Shown: positions 39,970 through 49,608 of the stretch, one piece after another
Layout of the letters: each line of letters begins with the position of its first letter
How positions within the stretch are numbered: the first letter of the stretch is position 1
Source of the DNA: Theionarchaea archaeon
Lineage (GTDB): Archaea; Methanobacteriota_B; Thermococci; Methanofastidiosales; SZ-28-30
NCBI GenBank assembly: GCA_018992565.1
Contig: JACVGW010000006.1
Coordinates: forward strand, 1 to 51,281
Direction: 5' to 3'
Length of the DNA stretch: 51,281 nt
Made by a program: the position numbers and the translations under genes
The notes under the pieces: model-generated
Told to the model about the DNA's origin: nothing
Seen by the model: the letters and a program-made list of their open reading frames with translations, nothing else
The model's database searches: none

Positions 39970-42450
39970 TCAGTCAATGGCACAAAGTAAGAAGGGGTCG
40001 CCCCATGGTTTTATACCTATGTCCAGCAGTGTGTATCCTTCGGGTACATCTAAAATAATGGTCTTTGTGATCCCATCATTCTCCCTGTAAATGGTAGTCA
40101 CTTTCTGCCATTCACCCTCTATATAAATATTGAAGTCCACGTTACCTTCTCCTGTGTCTATGTAGGTCAACTCCACGATCCCTGGAGTACCTGTCAGGTA
40201 GATATGTCCCTGATCGTACAACTCAAACCCCGATTCGACCTTCTTCCATGAGGTTCCAATAAGGACTGCGTCCCCACAGGGAAGGCTGGCTCTGAATGCT
40301 GCGGTGACAGACGCAGTAGCCATCATTGATTGATCTGTACTGGTAAGTGTAACCTTGTCCACATCAGGAGGAAGCCTGAATGCTGCGTGAACCATGCTCC
40401 TGCTGTCAGTCTGAGGAATCACTGCCAGCACAGTATCTCCCGTTCGCAGTTCAATTTGCCCCCATCCTCTATCTTCGAAGTGAATGTCCAGAATTCTATC
40501 CACTGGAAGACTCAACAGCCCGAGAGACACATCGAGTTCGGCAGGGTCACCTGGTACTAAATCGATTTCACCCAGTTCTTTCAATTCGAAGGTGTTACTA
40601 TAGGCGAATTCAGGTCTCACTCTGAAGATGTAGGTATACCCTTCCTGAAATACTAACTCATAGTTGGGACTCTCCATCAGTACAAAAGGATTCCACAAAG
40701 CACTTCTCCACTTGGATTCCTCCAGGACATAGCTGGACAAGAATACGTAGTCCACTGCCCATTCTTTAAGATATGTATGGGCCTCTTGGGAATCTGGATA
40801 TGCAGCGATCAAGAAGCTTTTTTGTTCTTTTGGGGCCAGATCCAGCGCTTTGACATAATCTTCGCGAGCAAAGACATTTATGGAGAAAGCATTCACCGTA
40901 TATGGAAAGACTACTCTTCTCCTGGTGAGACTTGGAATCCATGCAGACCCTGTTCCCGTCCACCAGTCATTGAGTATTACCGCATCTGGTTCTGCCTGCA
41001 AGAGCCATACCATCCCCTTCTGATCATCCTCGAAAAATGGGGAGGTAGTGGGAAACAGCTCACCCCTGTCCGCCCGAGGTACCTGGAGGATGTGGGAACA
41101 TCCGGATACCAGCAGAACTGCAGTAAGGACAGCAGCTCCTGGTTTGGAGAATTCTTTCATCTGCATAAGAAAAAGGGCTCCCAGCATAGAAAACGGGATG
41201 AAAAGCTGGTCTATCATCCGAGGAGCAAAGAAAGCATACCACAGGGGAAATTTGATTCCCAATATGCTATTCAAAGCCAGGAAAACAAATGTGCAAATCC
41301 ATACGCCAAAGAATAATCGGTATTTATGCAGCAGGAAGAATCCCAGTGCACCTACCAGAAGTATCCATATTCCAATACCTCTGGGAAGCATGTCAGCAGT
41401 GAACCGTTCAAAGAAGTGACTCTCCTGTCTCACAAGATATTCCACAGATGAAAAGGTTGCTTCTCTGGAGGGGACGTAGGCTGTAGAAATACGCAGCAGG
41501 AAGGGGAGACAGACAGCAGCAGCCAGCCCAAGAAGGAGGATGTATTTCAGCAATGCGCGAGGTAGAGTGCCCAGCTGCTGTATCAGGAGTATTGAGAGGG
41601 GTATTAAGACCACAAAGAAGAGGAGATGGCTCTCTGCTCCCGCTGCCAGGAGAACAGCCAGTACAATCCACAACATATGATCCTTCCTTGAGTTGAGATC
41701 AGCTATCACTCCTACTGCAGCACAGGTCATGACGTAAGCCAGCAAGGTGGAATAATTGCTCAGGATAATGCTGTTCAAGGGAGGAAGTGTGGAGAATACA
41801 GCAAGAATCGCTGCCAGAAGTCCCATTTCAAAGGAAAACATGGTTTTGGTAGCCCAGTATATGGATAAACAGAGAAGAACAACCAGAACCGAAGCCACCC
41901 CAAATATGAGGTTCTCCATTCCAGAAAAGAGTTCCAGCTGAGCAGTGAGAATATGAACTCCTAAAGGATAAATGATTCTGGGAATCTCAGGATATAGTAG
42001 GTACGTTTGGGGAATAGCTGCCTCCTGGACAATATCCTCAGTGATTAATAAGTGAGCAATCGCGTCTTCCCCTGGTACCACGTTCCAGGTTGCCATCCCG
42101 AAAAGAATGGCAGGGGCAAAAATGAGGAGAGTTTTCCTGTCAAAGGTCAAAGGATGGAGCCCTCTAAAATCTGTCAGCAGAGAACATGCCACAGCAGGGA
42201 GAATCAAGGTCACCAGAGAGAAATGGTATGCCAAAGAAATAAAGTAGGCATATACAATCTGAAACCCCAGGCCACACAGCATGGAAAAGATCAGCTGATC
42301 CACAAGATCTCTCTGGGGGTACACGTTGAGAGAAATGCCCACTCCTGGCATGAGAAGCAGTACAAGAACGGCTGCCAGTTTCAGTTCAGGAGGCGCCAGT
42401 ACAACCACCGCAATACTGCACAGCGTGAGTACGGTCAAGAAGGGTTTCAT
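39970..42450 (-). CDS. GT-C-like polytopic membrane protein with extracellular C-terminal domain
   Basis: An 826-residue membrane protein. About twelve TM segments fill residues 5-460. An early loop has G-E-D-A-I-A-H near 127, the acidic/His pattern of GT-C glycosyltransferases and DUF6541-like proteins that use lipid-phosphate sugar donors. The C-terminal 360 residues are outside the membrane; they start with N-D-W-W-T-G-T-G-S-A-W, which recalls the W-W-D-Y-G loop of oligosaccharyltransferases, and end in two beta-rich modules. A role in building surface glycans is inferred. A TATA box, CTTAAATAGG at 42471-42480, lies 26 nt before the ATG. The next gene is a paralogue. Confidence 0.7.
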   Translation of the reverse strand: MKPFLTVLTLCSIAVVVLAPPELKLAAVLVLLLMPGVGISLNVYPQRDLVDQLIFSMLCGLGFQIVYAYFISLAYHFSLVTLILPAVACSLLTDFRGLHPLTFDRKTLLIFAPAILFGMATWNVVPGEDAIAHLLITEDIVQEAAIPQTYLLYPEIPRIIYPLGVHILTAQLELFSGMENLIFGVASVLVVLLCLSIYWATKTMFSFEMGLLAAILAVFSTLPPLNSIILSNYSTLLAYVMTCAAVGVIADLNSRKDHMLWIVLAVLLAAGAESHLLFFVVLIPLSILLIQQLGTLPRALLKYILLLGLAAAVCLPFLLRISTAYVPSREATFSSVEYLVRQESHFFERFTADMLPRGIGIWILLVGALGFFLLHKYRLFFGVWICTFVFLALNSILGIKFPLWYAFFAPRMIDQLFIPFSMLGALFLMQMKEFSKPGAAVLTAVLLVSGCSHILQVPRADRGELFPTTSPFFEDDQKGMVWLLQAEPDAVILNDWWTGTGSAWIPSLTRRRVVFPYTVNAFSINVFAREDYVKALDLAPKEQKSFLIAAYPDSQEAHTYLKEWAVDYVFLSSYVLEESKWRSALWNPFVLMESPNYELVFQEGYTYIFRVRPEFAYSNTFELKELGEIDLVPGDPAELDVSLGLLSLPVDRILDIHFEDRGWGQIELRTGDTVLAVIPQTDSRSMVHAAFRLPPDVDKVTLTSTDQSMMATASVTAAFRASLPCGDAVLIGTSWKKVESGFELYDQGHIYLTGTPGIVELTYIDTGEGNVDFNIYIEGEWQKVTTIYRENDGITKTIILDVPEGYTLLDIGIKPWGDPFLLCAID

Positions 42451-42470
42451 TGCTGTTGATGGAAGATTCT

Positions 42471-42480
42471 CCTATTTAAG
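42471..42480 (-). promoter_or_regulatory. TATA box for the first GT-C-like gene
   Basis: Minus-strand CTTAAATAGG, centred 26 nt before the ATG at 42450; leaderless mRNA predicted. It shows the two paralogues are transcribed separately. Confidence 0.55.
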
Positions 42481-42552
42481 AATTGTGAGTCCGGAACCCT
42501 TCTGGGCTGTGACGTCTGTTTTGATGGACTGCCTTTCTTGGAACCCGGCAGA

Positions 42553-45081
42553 TCATTCGCAGGACAGAGAGAGTATGATGAAATCACTGTTCCAGGCGAA
42601 AACTCCGATATCCACGAAGGAATACCCCTTGGGCACGGGAATGCTCACGCATTTCACCTTCCCATCTCCTGTTCTCTCCAGTATGAGTCTCTCCAGCTGG
42701 TTGCTCTCAAGCACGATATTGAAATCAATATTCCCTGGAGCATGATCCACATACGTGATATTCAACCTCGTTATTAAAGGAGAAAGCACATAGATGTGAT
42801 TGGTTTTGGCAGACTTTCCAGCATGGTAGGTCGTGTTGACCTGGTTCCATGAATCCCCAATGAGAACCACTCTATCAGATACTTTGATCCCCTGGAAGCA
42901 TGCCACGACAGCAACATCACGTACAGTAACAGGTTCTCTATAAGGGGCTAGAATCACGGCAGTCCCACCTTCAACCTCAGCAGGGAGCCGGAAGTAGAGG
43001 GTCTCCCAAGTGCCTGAATCTGTTCTGGGTACGGTGGCCAGATAGAATTCCTCCTGCTTTCTCACCAGAACATCAAATGGATCATAGCCAGAATCTAGAT
43101 AGGTTATCTTCACATAGAGTGTAGGACGAAAACTCAGGCTGCCCCAGGCGACACTCACCGAGCTGTCCCTGTCAAGATCAACAGGGCCAGGGGAGACATT
43201 AGCCTGTACCGAGCTATCCTCAAATGGAGAGTGCGCAGACCTTCCTTGGTATACTGGAGTCTCTGATATACTGTATATATTTGAAAAGGTGAAGGAAGGC
43301 CGAACCTGGAAGAGATACGTATTGCCCTTATGGAATACCAGATCATAGTTCGGGCTCTTTACCATGGGTTCAGGTTTCCACAGATTTCTCCTCCAGGCGA
43401 CATCAGGTTGCACATAACCTGATAGAAAAATGTAATCCACCCCTTCCTCTCTCAAGAACAGGAGGGATGGTTCAATGTCAGGAAGTGCTGCCACTACAAA
43501 GGATTTTTTCTCTTTTTCAAGGACTGCCAACCTGGAACCAATCGCATCGTACCTGTATAAGTTTGGGAACATCACTCTTTTTCCGATAAGGGGGAGTATC
43601 CATGAAGAGCCTGTCCCTGTCCACCAGTCATTGAGGATGTAGACAGTGGGATAGGGTTCCAGAACCTGCATGGCCTCCTGGTCATCCAGGAAGTATTGCG
43701 AATCTGAGGGGATATATGGTCCTGAGAGGAGAGGGGGAGTTCCCTGGATGATAGGGTGTGGAGTCACCGATACCAGCAGAAGGAGAAAAATGATGCCCCA
43801 GGATGGCTTGATAAGGCGGACAAATCCAATTCCTGCAAGAACAGAGAGAGGGATAGTAAGAATCTTCAGTGCCTCTGCACCTGAAATTAGAAACCACAAG
43901 GGTATGTCCATGAACCCACTCATTACCACAAAAACACAACCACCTATCCAGCCAGCAAAAAAGAGGGCATGCTCTCTTCTCACAAAAAGGAATCCCACAG
44001 CTCCCAGAAAGATGACCCAGACTCCCACAGTTGCGGTAACAAATCCCGGGGTTAGTGCAGTCTTGATCACACCTGCCCAGTACGCAACCTCGTGGGCAGA
44101 ATATGTGACGTCATACACTCGTCCTGCATACGGGATAAGAAACAGTAAAAGACTGCCAGCAAGAATCACGGGAGACATGTGCAATTCCCTTGAATTACGG
44201 ATTGTACCGTACAGCACGAGAGCAAGGACTACTGGAAGGACTGTCACAAAGGAAGGATGTATCTCGATTCCCGCTGCGCAGCCCAGACCCAAGAGGACTG
44301 CTCTCTTAGGACTGGAATGCTCCCGAAAATTCAAAGCCCAGTATACAACCATTCCTCCCAGCGCCAGCGATAGTCCGAGATCATAGAACCCCTGGTCTAC
44401 ACAATTGATGACGGCGGCAGAAGCAAAAAGAGCGCAACCTCCCGCTGCTATCCCAGCGTTCTCTGAGTGGAAATATTTTGCCATCAAGTAACAAGGAACA
44501 AAAGCAAAAGACGCCATAATCACTCCACAAAGAGGTAGATAATGCCAGGTTCCTGCAAAGAAGAGTATTTCATACACCAGGAAATGGAACCCAAGGGGTG
44601 TCCTTACAGGAATGTCATACAATGGATAGTCAGAAGGTATGAATCCTTTGTCCATAATTGATTTCAGAGCAAAGAGGTGGGACTGATTTTCAGATAGGGG
44701 ACTACAGCTCAGAATGACAAAGAGGAATAGGATGACCAGAACTGCAGTGTTCTTCCAGGTCACATTTAAAGAGCACTTCTTCCAGGTTACCGAAGCTACA
44801 GCGAGTGCACTTGGAGCTATCAGCAGCCATACGTTCATTTCCACATGAAGGAGCCCTAACCAATACCCATACACCACATGAGCACACATTCCTGCCAGTA
44901 CAGAGGTTAACACCACATCCAGGTCCACAGTAGACTCCAGGTGTAACATGATGCCAGCCCCCGTGACAAAGAAGAGTCCTGCACCCCACGCTATAATACA
45001 AAAAGGGTATGGTACAACGACGCCTGCAAGAACGCTACATCCCAGAACAAGAGTCAGAACTAATCCAGTCCGCAGCACCAT
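42553..45081 (-). CDS. GT-C-like membrane protein, paralogue of the neighbour
   Basis: An 842-residue protein with the same build as its neighbour: about twelve TM segments to residue 465, then an outer domain beginning I-L-N-D-W-W-T-G-T-G-S-S-W and closing with two beta modules and a G-Y-S-F-V-D-I-G-V tail. The equivalent acidic loop reads E-N-Q-S-H, so the Asp of the neighbour's E-D-A-I-A-H is not obvious, and activity may differ. The ATG at 45081 is chosen because a TATA box at 45101-45110 is 25 nt upstream; the frame is open further to 45159 but that part lies before the promoter. Confidence 0.7.
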   Translation of the reverse strand: MVLRTGLVLTLVLGCSVLAGVVVPYPFCIIAWGAGLFFVTGAGIMLHLESTVDLDVVLTSVLAGMCAHVVYGYWLGLLHVEMNVWLLIAPSALAVASVTWKKCSLNVTWKNTAVLVILFLFVILSCSPLSENQSHLFALKSIMDKGFIPSDYPLYDIPVRTPLGFHFLVYEILFFAGTWHYLPLCGVIMASFAFVPCYLMAKYFHSENAGIAAGGCALFASAAVINCVDQGFYDLGLSLALGGMVVYWALNFREHSSPKRAVLLGLGCAAGIEIHPSFVTVLPVVLALVLYGTIRNSRELHMSPVILAGSLLLFLIPYAGRVYDVTYSAHEVAYWAGVIKTALTPGFVTATVGVWVIFLGAVGFLFVRREHALFFAGWIGGCVFVVMSGFMDIPLWFLISGAEALKILTIPLSVLAGIGFVRLIKPSWGIIFLLLLVSVTPHPIIQGTPPLLSGPYIPSDSQYFLDDQEAMQVLEPYPTVYILNDWWTGTGSSWILPLIGKRVMFPNLYRYDAIGSRLAVLEKEKKSFVVAALPDIEPSLLFLREEGVDYIFLSGYVQPDVAWRRNLWKPEPMVKSPNYDLVFHKGNTYLFQVRPSFTFSNIYSISETPVYQGRSAHSPFEDSSVQANVSPGPVDLDRDSSVSVAWGSLSFRPTLYVKITYLDSGYDPFDVLVRKQEEFYLATVPRTDSGTWETLYFRLPAEVEGGTAVILAPYREPVTVRDVAVVACFQGIKVSDRVVLIGDSWNQVNTTYHAGKSAKTNHIYVLSPLITRLNITYVDHAPGNIDFNIVLESNQLERLILERTGDGKVKCVSIPVPKGYSFVDIGVFAWNSDFIILSLSCE

Positions 45082-45100
45082 GATGGGTATGACCCCAGCA

Positions 45101-45110
45101 TGTTTATATG
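45101..45110 (-). promoter_or_regulatory. TATA box for the second GT-C-like gene
   Basis: Minus-strand CATATAAACA, centred 25 nt before the ATG at 45081. Confidence 0.55.
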
Positions 45111-45267
45111 AATTGTGATTCCTGACAGCCTCCTCTGGAATACCTGAACCTTTTCCCACATAAGGATCGTTTCAGGTCTGCCCGAGTTATGAGGTTCTGC
45201 TGGGACTCACCTCTCTGAACAGTACTATCCCATCAAAAGCATCTGAAAGACTGGCACCACATTCCAG

Positions 45268-45299
45268 ATGGCAGTTACCGTTTGCCTGCCATGGTAGGC
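45268..45299. repeat. Two overlapping, mutually exclusive hairpins
   Basis: ATGGCAG (45268-45274) can pair with CTGCCAT (45286-45292). The second arm is also part of a near-palindrome GCCTGCCATGGTAGGC (45284-45299). Only one can form at a time. The region lies between the divergent GT-C-like gene and alaS. Confidence 0.35.
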
Positions 45300-45306
45300 T
45301 GAGTAG

Positions 45307-45323
45307 GGTAGTCGTTGACTACC
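45307..45323. repeat. Perfect hairpin GGTAGTC-GTT-GACTACC
   Basis: A 7-bp stem with a GTT loop, about 140 nt upstream of alaS. It shares the frame GGTNNTC-GTT-GANNACC with the hairpin at 3189-3205. A TATA-like TTACTATATACTG follows at 45328. The rest of the 45111-45430 stretch holds no gene I can see. Confidence 0.5.
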
Positions 45324-45430
45324 ACACTTACTATATACTGTAGTAATTATATACGTGACGACTGGATGATAAATTGATACATCATTCTTCGTGCTAATTC
45401 ATGAATACCTCCCACCTCGGCTATCCCATA

Positions 45431-45440
45431 GATATAAAAA
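45431..45440 (+). promoter_or_regulatory. TATA box for alaS
   Basis: GATATAAAAA, centred 26 nt before the ATG at 45462; leaderless mRNA predicted. Confidence 0.6.
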
Positions 45441-45461
45441 CGGGTAAAAAAATGAGAATCA

Positions 45462-48086
45462 ATGGATGTAAAGAAGACCAAAGAGATGTTCAGACAGATA
45501 GCATCCAAACAGCCGGAAAAGTACTTTGGAGTGGAAACGTTAAGGAATTTAGGGTTTTCCAGGCATCAGTGCACAACATGCGGCAAGTACTTCTGGAGCG
45601 TACACGAAAGAACAGTATGTGGTGACCCTCAATGCCAGGGCACCTTCCAGTTTGTGGGTAGACCTCCCTACCGCTCTCTTGCCTACACTGAAGTATGGAA
45701 TGAGTTCAGTGCCATGTTTGAGACGTTCGGGTATACTCCTATCCAGAGATATCCCGTGGTAGCCAGGTGGAGGGATGACACCGATTTCGTGCAGGCCTCA
45801 ATCTACGATTTCCAGCCTCACGTAGTATCAGGTGCTGTGGACCCTCCTGCCAATCCCTTGGTTGTGCCCCAGTTCTCCTTGAGATTTGTAGATGTGGAAA
45901 ACGTTGGGATTACTGGCATCCACTACACAGGATTTGTCATGATAGGGCAGCATGCCTTTGAACCCCCTGAAACCTATGATCAGAATGTATATCTTGATCA
46001 TATTTATTCCTGGCTAACTCAAGGATTGAGAATACCCCAGGATGAAATCATCTTTCATGAGGATGGCTGGGCGGGAGGAGGAAATGGAGGAGCCTGTATG
46101 GAGTATTTTTCAGGCGGATTAGAACTGGGAAATCAGGTGTACATGTTGTATGCCTTGACTGAATCAGGATATGATGAATTGAACCTCAAAGTCCTTGACA
46201 TGGGGATGGGTCAGGAACGGAATGCATGGTTTTGCTCTGGGTTGCCCACATCATATGATGCTGTCTTCCCCACTGTCATGGACATATTGTACAGGATGAC
46301 AGGGTTTCACCCTGATCGTCCCTTAATGGAGAAATTTGCTCCCTATGCGGGATTATTCAATATAGATGAAATTGATGATGTGAATCAAGCATGGGACCAT
46401 ACCGCTCGTGTTTTAGAAATTGATCCGAAATCTCTCAGAAAGAAGATCGAGAAGCAGGCAGCTTTATACTCTATTGGAGAGCATACGAGAGGACTTCTGG
46501 TCGCTCTCAATGACGGTGCCCTTCCTTCAAACATTGGGGGAGGATATAACCTCCGTGCTTTGCTGAGGCGCTGCTTGAATTTCATTCAGACATACGACTG
46601 GGATATTTCCTTAGAGAAATTGGTTGAAGAACATGCCCGGTACTTGAAACCACAATTTCCTGAATTGACAGAAAACCTAGAGGATATTTACAGGATCATA
46701 GATGTGGAGAAGAGAAAATACGGGAAGGCACGCATTAAAGTGGAAAAAGAACTTGAGAAGGCACTTTCCTCAAAGAAGATTACTCACCACAAGCTTGCAG
46801 AACTCTATCAATCTCATGGAGTCAATCCTGAACTACTGGAGAAAGCAGCCCGGGCTGCAGGGTTATCATTTTCAATACCGCGATTTGAAGAAGTTGAGAA
46901 GCCTGCTCCCGCACAAGAGCAGGGACCTGCAGTATTTCCACCCTATGAGACAGAGCCCCTGTACTATACAAACGAGAAGATGAGGGAATTTACTGCCGCT
47001 GTTGTGGACAGCTGCGACACACTTGTTGTCCTGGATAAGACTGCATTCTATCCTACAGGAGGCGGTCAGGAACATGACACGGGATGGATTGATGACAAAG
47101 AGGTTATTGATGTATTTAAGGAGGGAAAAACTGTAGTCCACAGGCTGAAAGAAGGAAATATTAAGAAAGGAAAATCTGTTTCCTGCAAAATTAATGGAGA
47201 AAGAAGAGATACTCTTACGAGACACCATACAGCAGCCCATCTAGTCAATGGAGCCTCTCGCATGGTACTGGGTAACCACGTGTGGCAGGCAGGCTCACAT
47301 ATATCAGAATCCTGTGGAAGACTGGATATCACTCACTATGAAACCTTGACTTTACAGGAGCTTCACCAAATAGAGAAAATTGCCAATGAAATGGTCCTCA
47401 AGGGAGTCCACATCCAGAAGATGGTTCTGGACCGCAATGAAGCAGAAAAGGAGTACGGGTTCAGGTTGTACCAGGGAGGTGCTGTACCGGGAAAAGTCCT
47501 GCGGGTATTAAACATTCCTGGGTTTGATGTGGAAGCATGTGGAGGGACTCATGCAGACAACACCAGTGAAGTGGGATTCATCAAGGTAGTCAGCTTCGAG
47601 AAGATATCAGATGCCGTGCTGCGACTGGAATTCACTGCAGGACTGACAGCTTTAACATGCGTACAGGAAGATGCAGATATTCTAAAGGAAATTGGGGACA
47701 TTTTCAGGGTTGAAAAATCACAGGTGGTGAAGACTGCTCAGCGCTTTTTTGATGAATGGAAGATGAAGTCAAAAGAAATAGATGCTTTAAAGCGAGAATT
47801 GTCTCAGATAAGAAAAACACGGCTCAACGAATGCTTTACAGAAGAGGGGGATATCCTCTTTCTGGAAGAAGAGGTGGAAGGAGATAGAGATGTGCTTCGG
47901 GAAACTGGGCTCAATCTGGTATGTGAAAACGGAATCGTAATTCTTCACAATGAAAAAGGCGACCTCGTAGTCTTCTGCGGAAAAAAGGCTGTGGAGAAGG
48001 GATATAAGGCTAATGATCTCATCAAGAAGTATGGCAGGGGTGGGGGAACTTCTGAGTTTTCTCAAGGCATTAAGGAAAAAGAGTGA
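45462..48086 (+). CDS. alaS: Alanyl-tRNA synthetase, archaeal type
   Basis: Charges tRNA-Ala and edits misacylated Ser/Gly. The 874 residues show the archaeal N-terminal zinc motif C-T-T-C-G-K and C-G-D-P-Q-C (about 37-60). The class II core follows, with R-W-R-D-D-T-D-F near 105 and G-G-G-N-G-G-A-C-M-E-Y near 203. The editing domain near 580-700 has H-H-T-A-A-H and C-G-G-T-H zinc-site motifs. The C-terminal dimerisation part is short. The start is set by the TATA box 26 nt upstream; no SD is needed or seen. Confidence 0.96.
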   Translation: MDVKKTKEMFRQIASKQPEKYFGVETLRNLGFSRHQCTTCGKYFWSVHERTVCGDPQCQGTFQFVGRPPYRSLAYTEVWNEFSAMFETFGYTPIQRYPVVARWRDDTDFVQASIYDFQPHVVSGAVDPPANPLVVPQFSLRFVDVENVGITGIHYTGFVMIGQHAFEPPETYDQNVYLDHIYSWLTQGLRIPQDEIIFHEDGWAGGGNGGACMEYFSGGLELGNQVYMLYALTESGYDELNLKVLDMGMGQERNAWFCSGLPTSYDAVFPTVMDILYRMTGFHPDRPLMEKFAPYAGLFNIDEIDDVNQAWDHTARVLEIDPKSLRKKIEKQAALYSIGEHTRGLLVALNDGALPSNIGGGYNLRALLRRCLNFIQTYDWDISLEKLVEEHARYLKPQFPELTENLEDIYRIIDVEKRKYGKARIKVEKELEKALSSKKITHHKLAELYQSHGVNPELLEKAARAAGLSFSIPRFEEVEKPAPAQEQGPAVFPPYETEPLYYTNEKMREFTAAVVDSCDTLVVLDKTAFYPTGGGQEHDTGWIDDKEVIDVFKEGKTVVHRLKEGNIKKGKSVSCKINGERRDTLTRHHTAAHLVNGASRMVLGNHVWQAGSHISESCGRLDITHYETLTLQELHQIEKIANEMVLKGVHIQKMVLDRNEAEKEYGFRLYQGGAVPGKVLRVLNIPGFDVEACGGTHADNTSEVGFIKVVSFEKISDAVLRLEFTAGLTALTCVQEDADILKEIGDIFRVEKSQVVKTAQRFFDEWKMKSKEIDALKRELSQIRKTRLNECFTEEGDILFLEEEVEGDRDVLRETGLNLVCENGIVILHNEKGDLVVFCGKKAVEKGYKANDLIKKYGRGGGTSEFSQGIKEKE

Positions 48087-48107
48087 TCAATAACAGTCTG
48101 ACAGAGA

Positions 48108-48129
48108 AAGAAATAAAATAAAAAAAAGA
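48108..48129 (-). terminator. Oligo-T terminator of the aminotransferase gene
   Basis: On the minus strand a run of eight T, then TTTT and TTT separated by single A, directly after the stop codon. Confidence 0.55.
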
Positions 48130-49335
48130 TCAAGCTTTGTGGGCTTTGATCTCTCTTTCAATGACCCTCCCCAGTCGCTTAATTCCTTCCTGGATCTTCT
48201 CATTGGATGCATATGAAAAACACAGCCGCATAGTATTGGTTTCCGATCCATTAACGAAGAAGGCTGCCCCTTGGACATAGGCTACTCTTTCTTTGATGGC
48301 TTCTCCCATCATGTTCTTCGTATCGATGTATTCTGGGACGCGCGCCCATAAGAAGAGACCTCCATCCGGTTTCGTCCATGAACATCCTTCGGGGAAATAC
48401 TCTTCCAGGCTCTTCAACATGATGTCCCTCTTTTCTTTGTACATCTCCCTAATCAAATTGATATGATTTTCGATCAGATCCCTGCGGCAGTACTCATAGA
48501 GAATGCGTTGCACAAATGAATTGGTACAGAGATCAGTACTCTGCTTTGCAATGATGAATTTCCGAATGAATGGTTCATCTCCAATAACCCAGGCCAATCG
48601 CATTCCAGGCGAGAAAATCTTAGAGAAGGTTGACGTGTAGATGACTCTCCCTTCATCATCAAATGCTTTGATAGCTTTGACAGGAGTACCGGAATACCGC
48701 AGATCTCCATAGGGATTGTCCTCTATGATAACGAAGTCATAGTCATGAGCCAGATCCACAAGTTGCTTTCGTCTCTTCTCGACCATGGTCACTCCTGCTG
48801 GATTCTGGAAGGTGGGTACCGTATATACCATCTTGGGAGGGGTTTCCATCTTCTTGATCGTTTCCTCCAGCTGGTCTATCATCATTCCGTCGTCATCCAT
48901 TTTCACTGCAGTAAACGAGGCCTGGTATGCTCGAATGGCTCCCAATCCTCCCAGGTAACTGGGAGCTTCCACGATAACCATGTCATTCTTGTCAATCAAG
49001 ATCTTTGACGTAATATCTAGGGTTTGCTGAGATCCACTGGTGATAACAACATCCTCTGGACTAGAATCAATTCCTTCCTTTTTTGACCAGTACGAGCAGT
49101 ACTCTCGTAATCGACTGTATCCATCTGTTGTACCATACTGTAGTGCTTCCTCAGCAGCAGTCAGCATGACATGTGTTGTCACCTCTGCAATATCCACTGT
49201 GGGAAACGAGTCGGGACTGGGGAGTCCTCCTGCAAAAGATATGATATCCGGTTGTTGTGTTAGCTTGAGCAGTTCACGTATCTCAGAGGCCTTCATTCCT
49301 CTGGCCCTTTCTGAGTAGCGAGATTCCCATTCCAT
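48130..49335 (-). CDS. PLP-dependent aminotransferase, class I (LysN/AAT-like)
   Basis: A fold-type I aminotransferase of 401 residues. The start M-E-W-E-S-R-Y-S-E-R with I-S-F-A-G-G-L-P-S-P resembles 2-aminoadipate/aromatic aminotransferases of the LysN and MocR-like group. P-T-F-Q-N-P-A-G near 175, E-D-N-P-Y-G-D near 205 and the Schiff-base Lys in T-S-T-F-S-K-I-F-S-P-G near 237 are visible. The amino-donor range cannot be read out. The ATG at 49335 has a GGGTG SD 5 nt upstream and a TATA box, CTTTTAAATG, at 49365-49374. Much longer starts in the frame lie before that promoter. Confidence 0.9.
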   Translation of the reverse strand: MEWESRYSERARGMKASEIRELLKLTQQPDIISFAGGLPSPDSFPTVDIAEVTTHVMLTAAEEALQYGTTDGYSRLREYCSYWSKKEGIDSSPEDVVITSGSQQTLDITSKILIDKNDMVIVEAPSYLGGLGAIRAYQASFTAVKMDDDGMMIDQLEETIKKMETPPKMVYTVPTFQNPAGVTMVEKRRKQLVDLAHDYDFVIIEDNPYGDLRYSGTPVKAIKAFDDEGRVIYTSTFSKIFSPGMRLAWVIGDEPFIRKFIIAKQSTDLCTNSFVQRILYEYCRRDLIENHINLIREMYKEKRDIMLKSLEEYFPEGCSWTKPDGGLFLWARVPEYIDTKNMMGEAIKERVAYVQGAAFFVNGSETNTMRLCFSYASNEKIQEGIKRLGRVIEREIKAHKA

Positions 49336-49578
49336 ATAAACACCCTGCCCTATCCTTTCCTGTACATTTAAAAGGCTTTTGTTCCCGTCCCTACACCCCA
49401 GTAGAGAATCAAAAATCCAAGAGATACATACTGAATCAGATAGTGTGATGCTGTCATTTGCCAAACAGTCCACACTGAAGTGCTGTAATCCCCTAACTCG
49501 TTGGAATCGTATTGGTCGGTTCTGGAGTGTCCACCACATATCAAACACATCGAGATATGTATCCCTGTTGACCAATAC

Positions 49579-49590
49579 GTATTTATTTAC
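49579..49590 (+). promoter_or_regulatory. TATA box for the second radical SAM gene
   Basis: GTATTTATTTAC, centred 25 nt before the ATG at 49609. The remainder of the 49336-49608 gap holds only the aminotransferase promoter. Confidence 0.55.
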
Positions 49591-49608
49591 TGCACATGAT
49601 GACGCTGC

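Noticed and set aside
43670-44386. Long antisense frame (238 codons) inside the second GT-C-like gene
   Set aside because: Arginine/proline-rich composition typical of a shadow frame, no SD, no TATA box, no family resemblance.
45084-45159. Longer start of the second GT-C-like gene
   Set aside because: It lies over and upstream of the TATA box that predicts transcription from 45081, and the added residues are polar and without membrane character.
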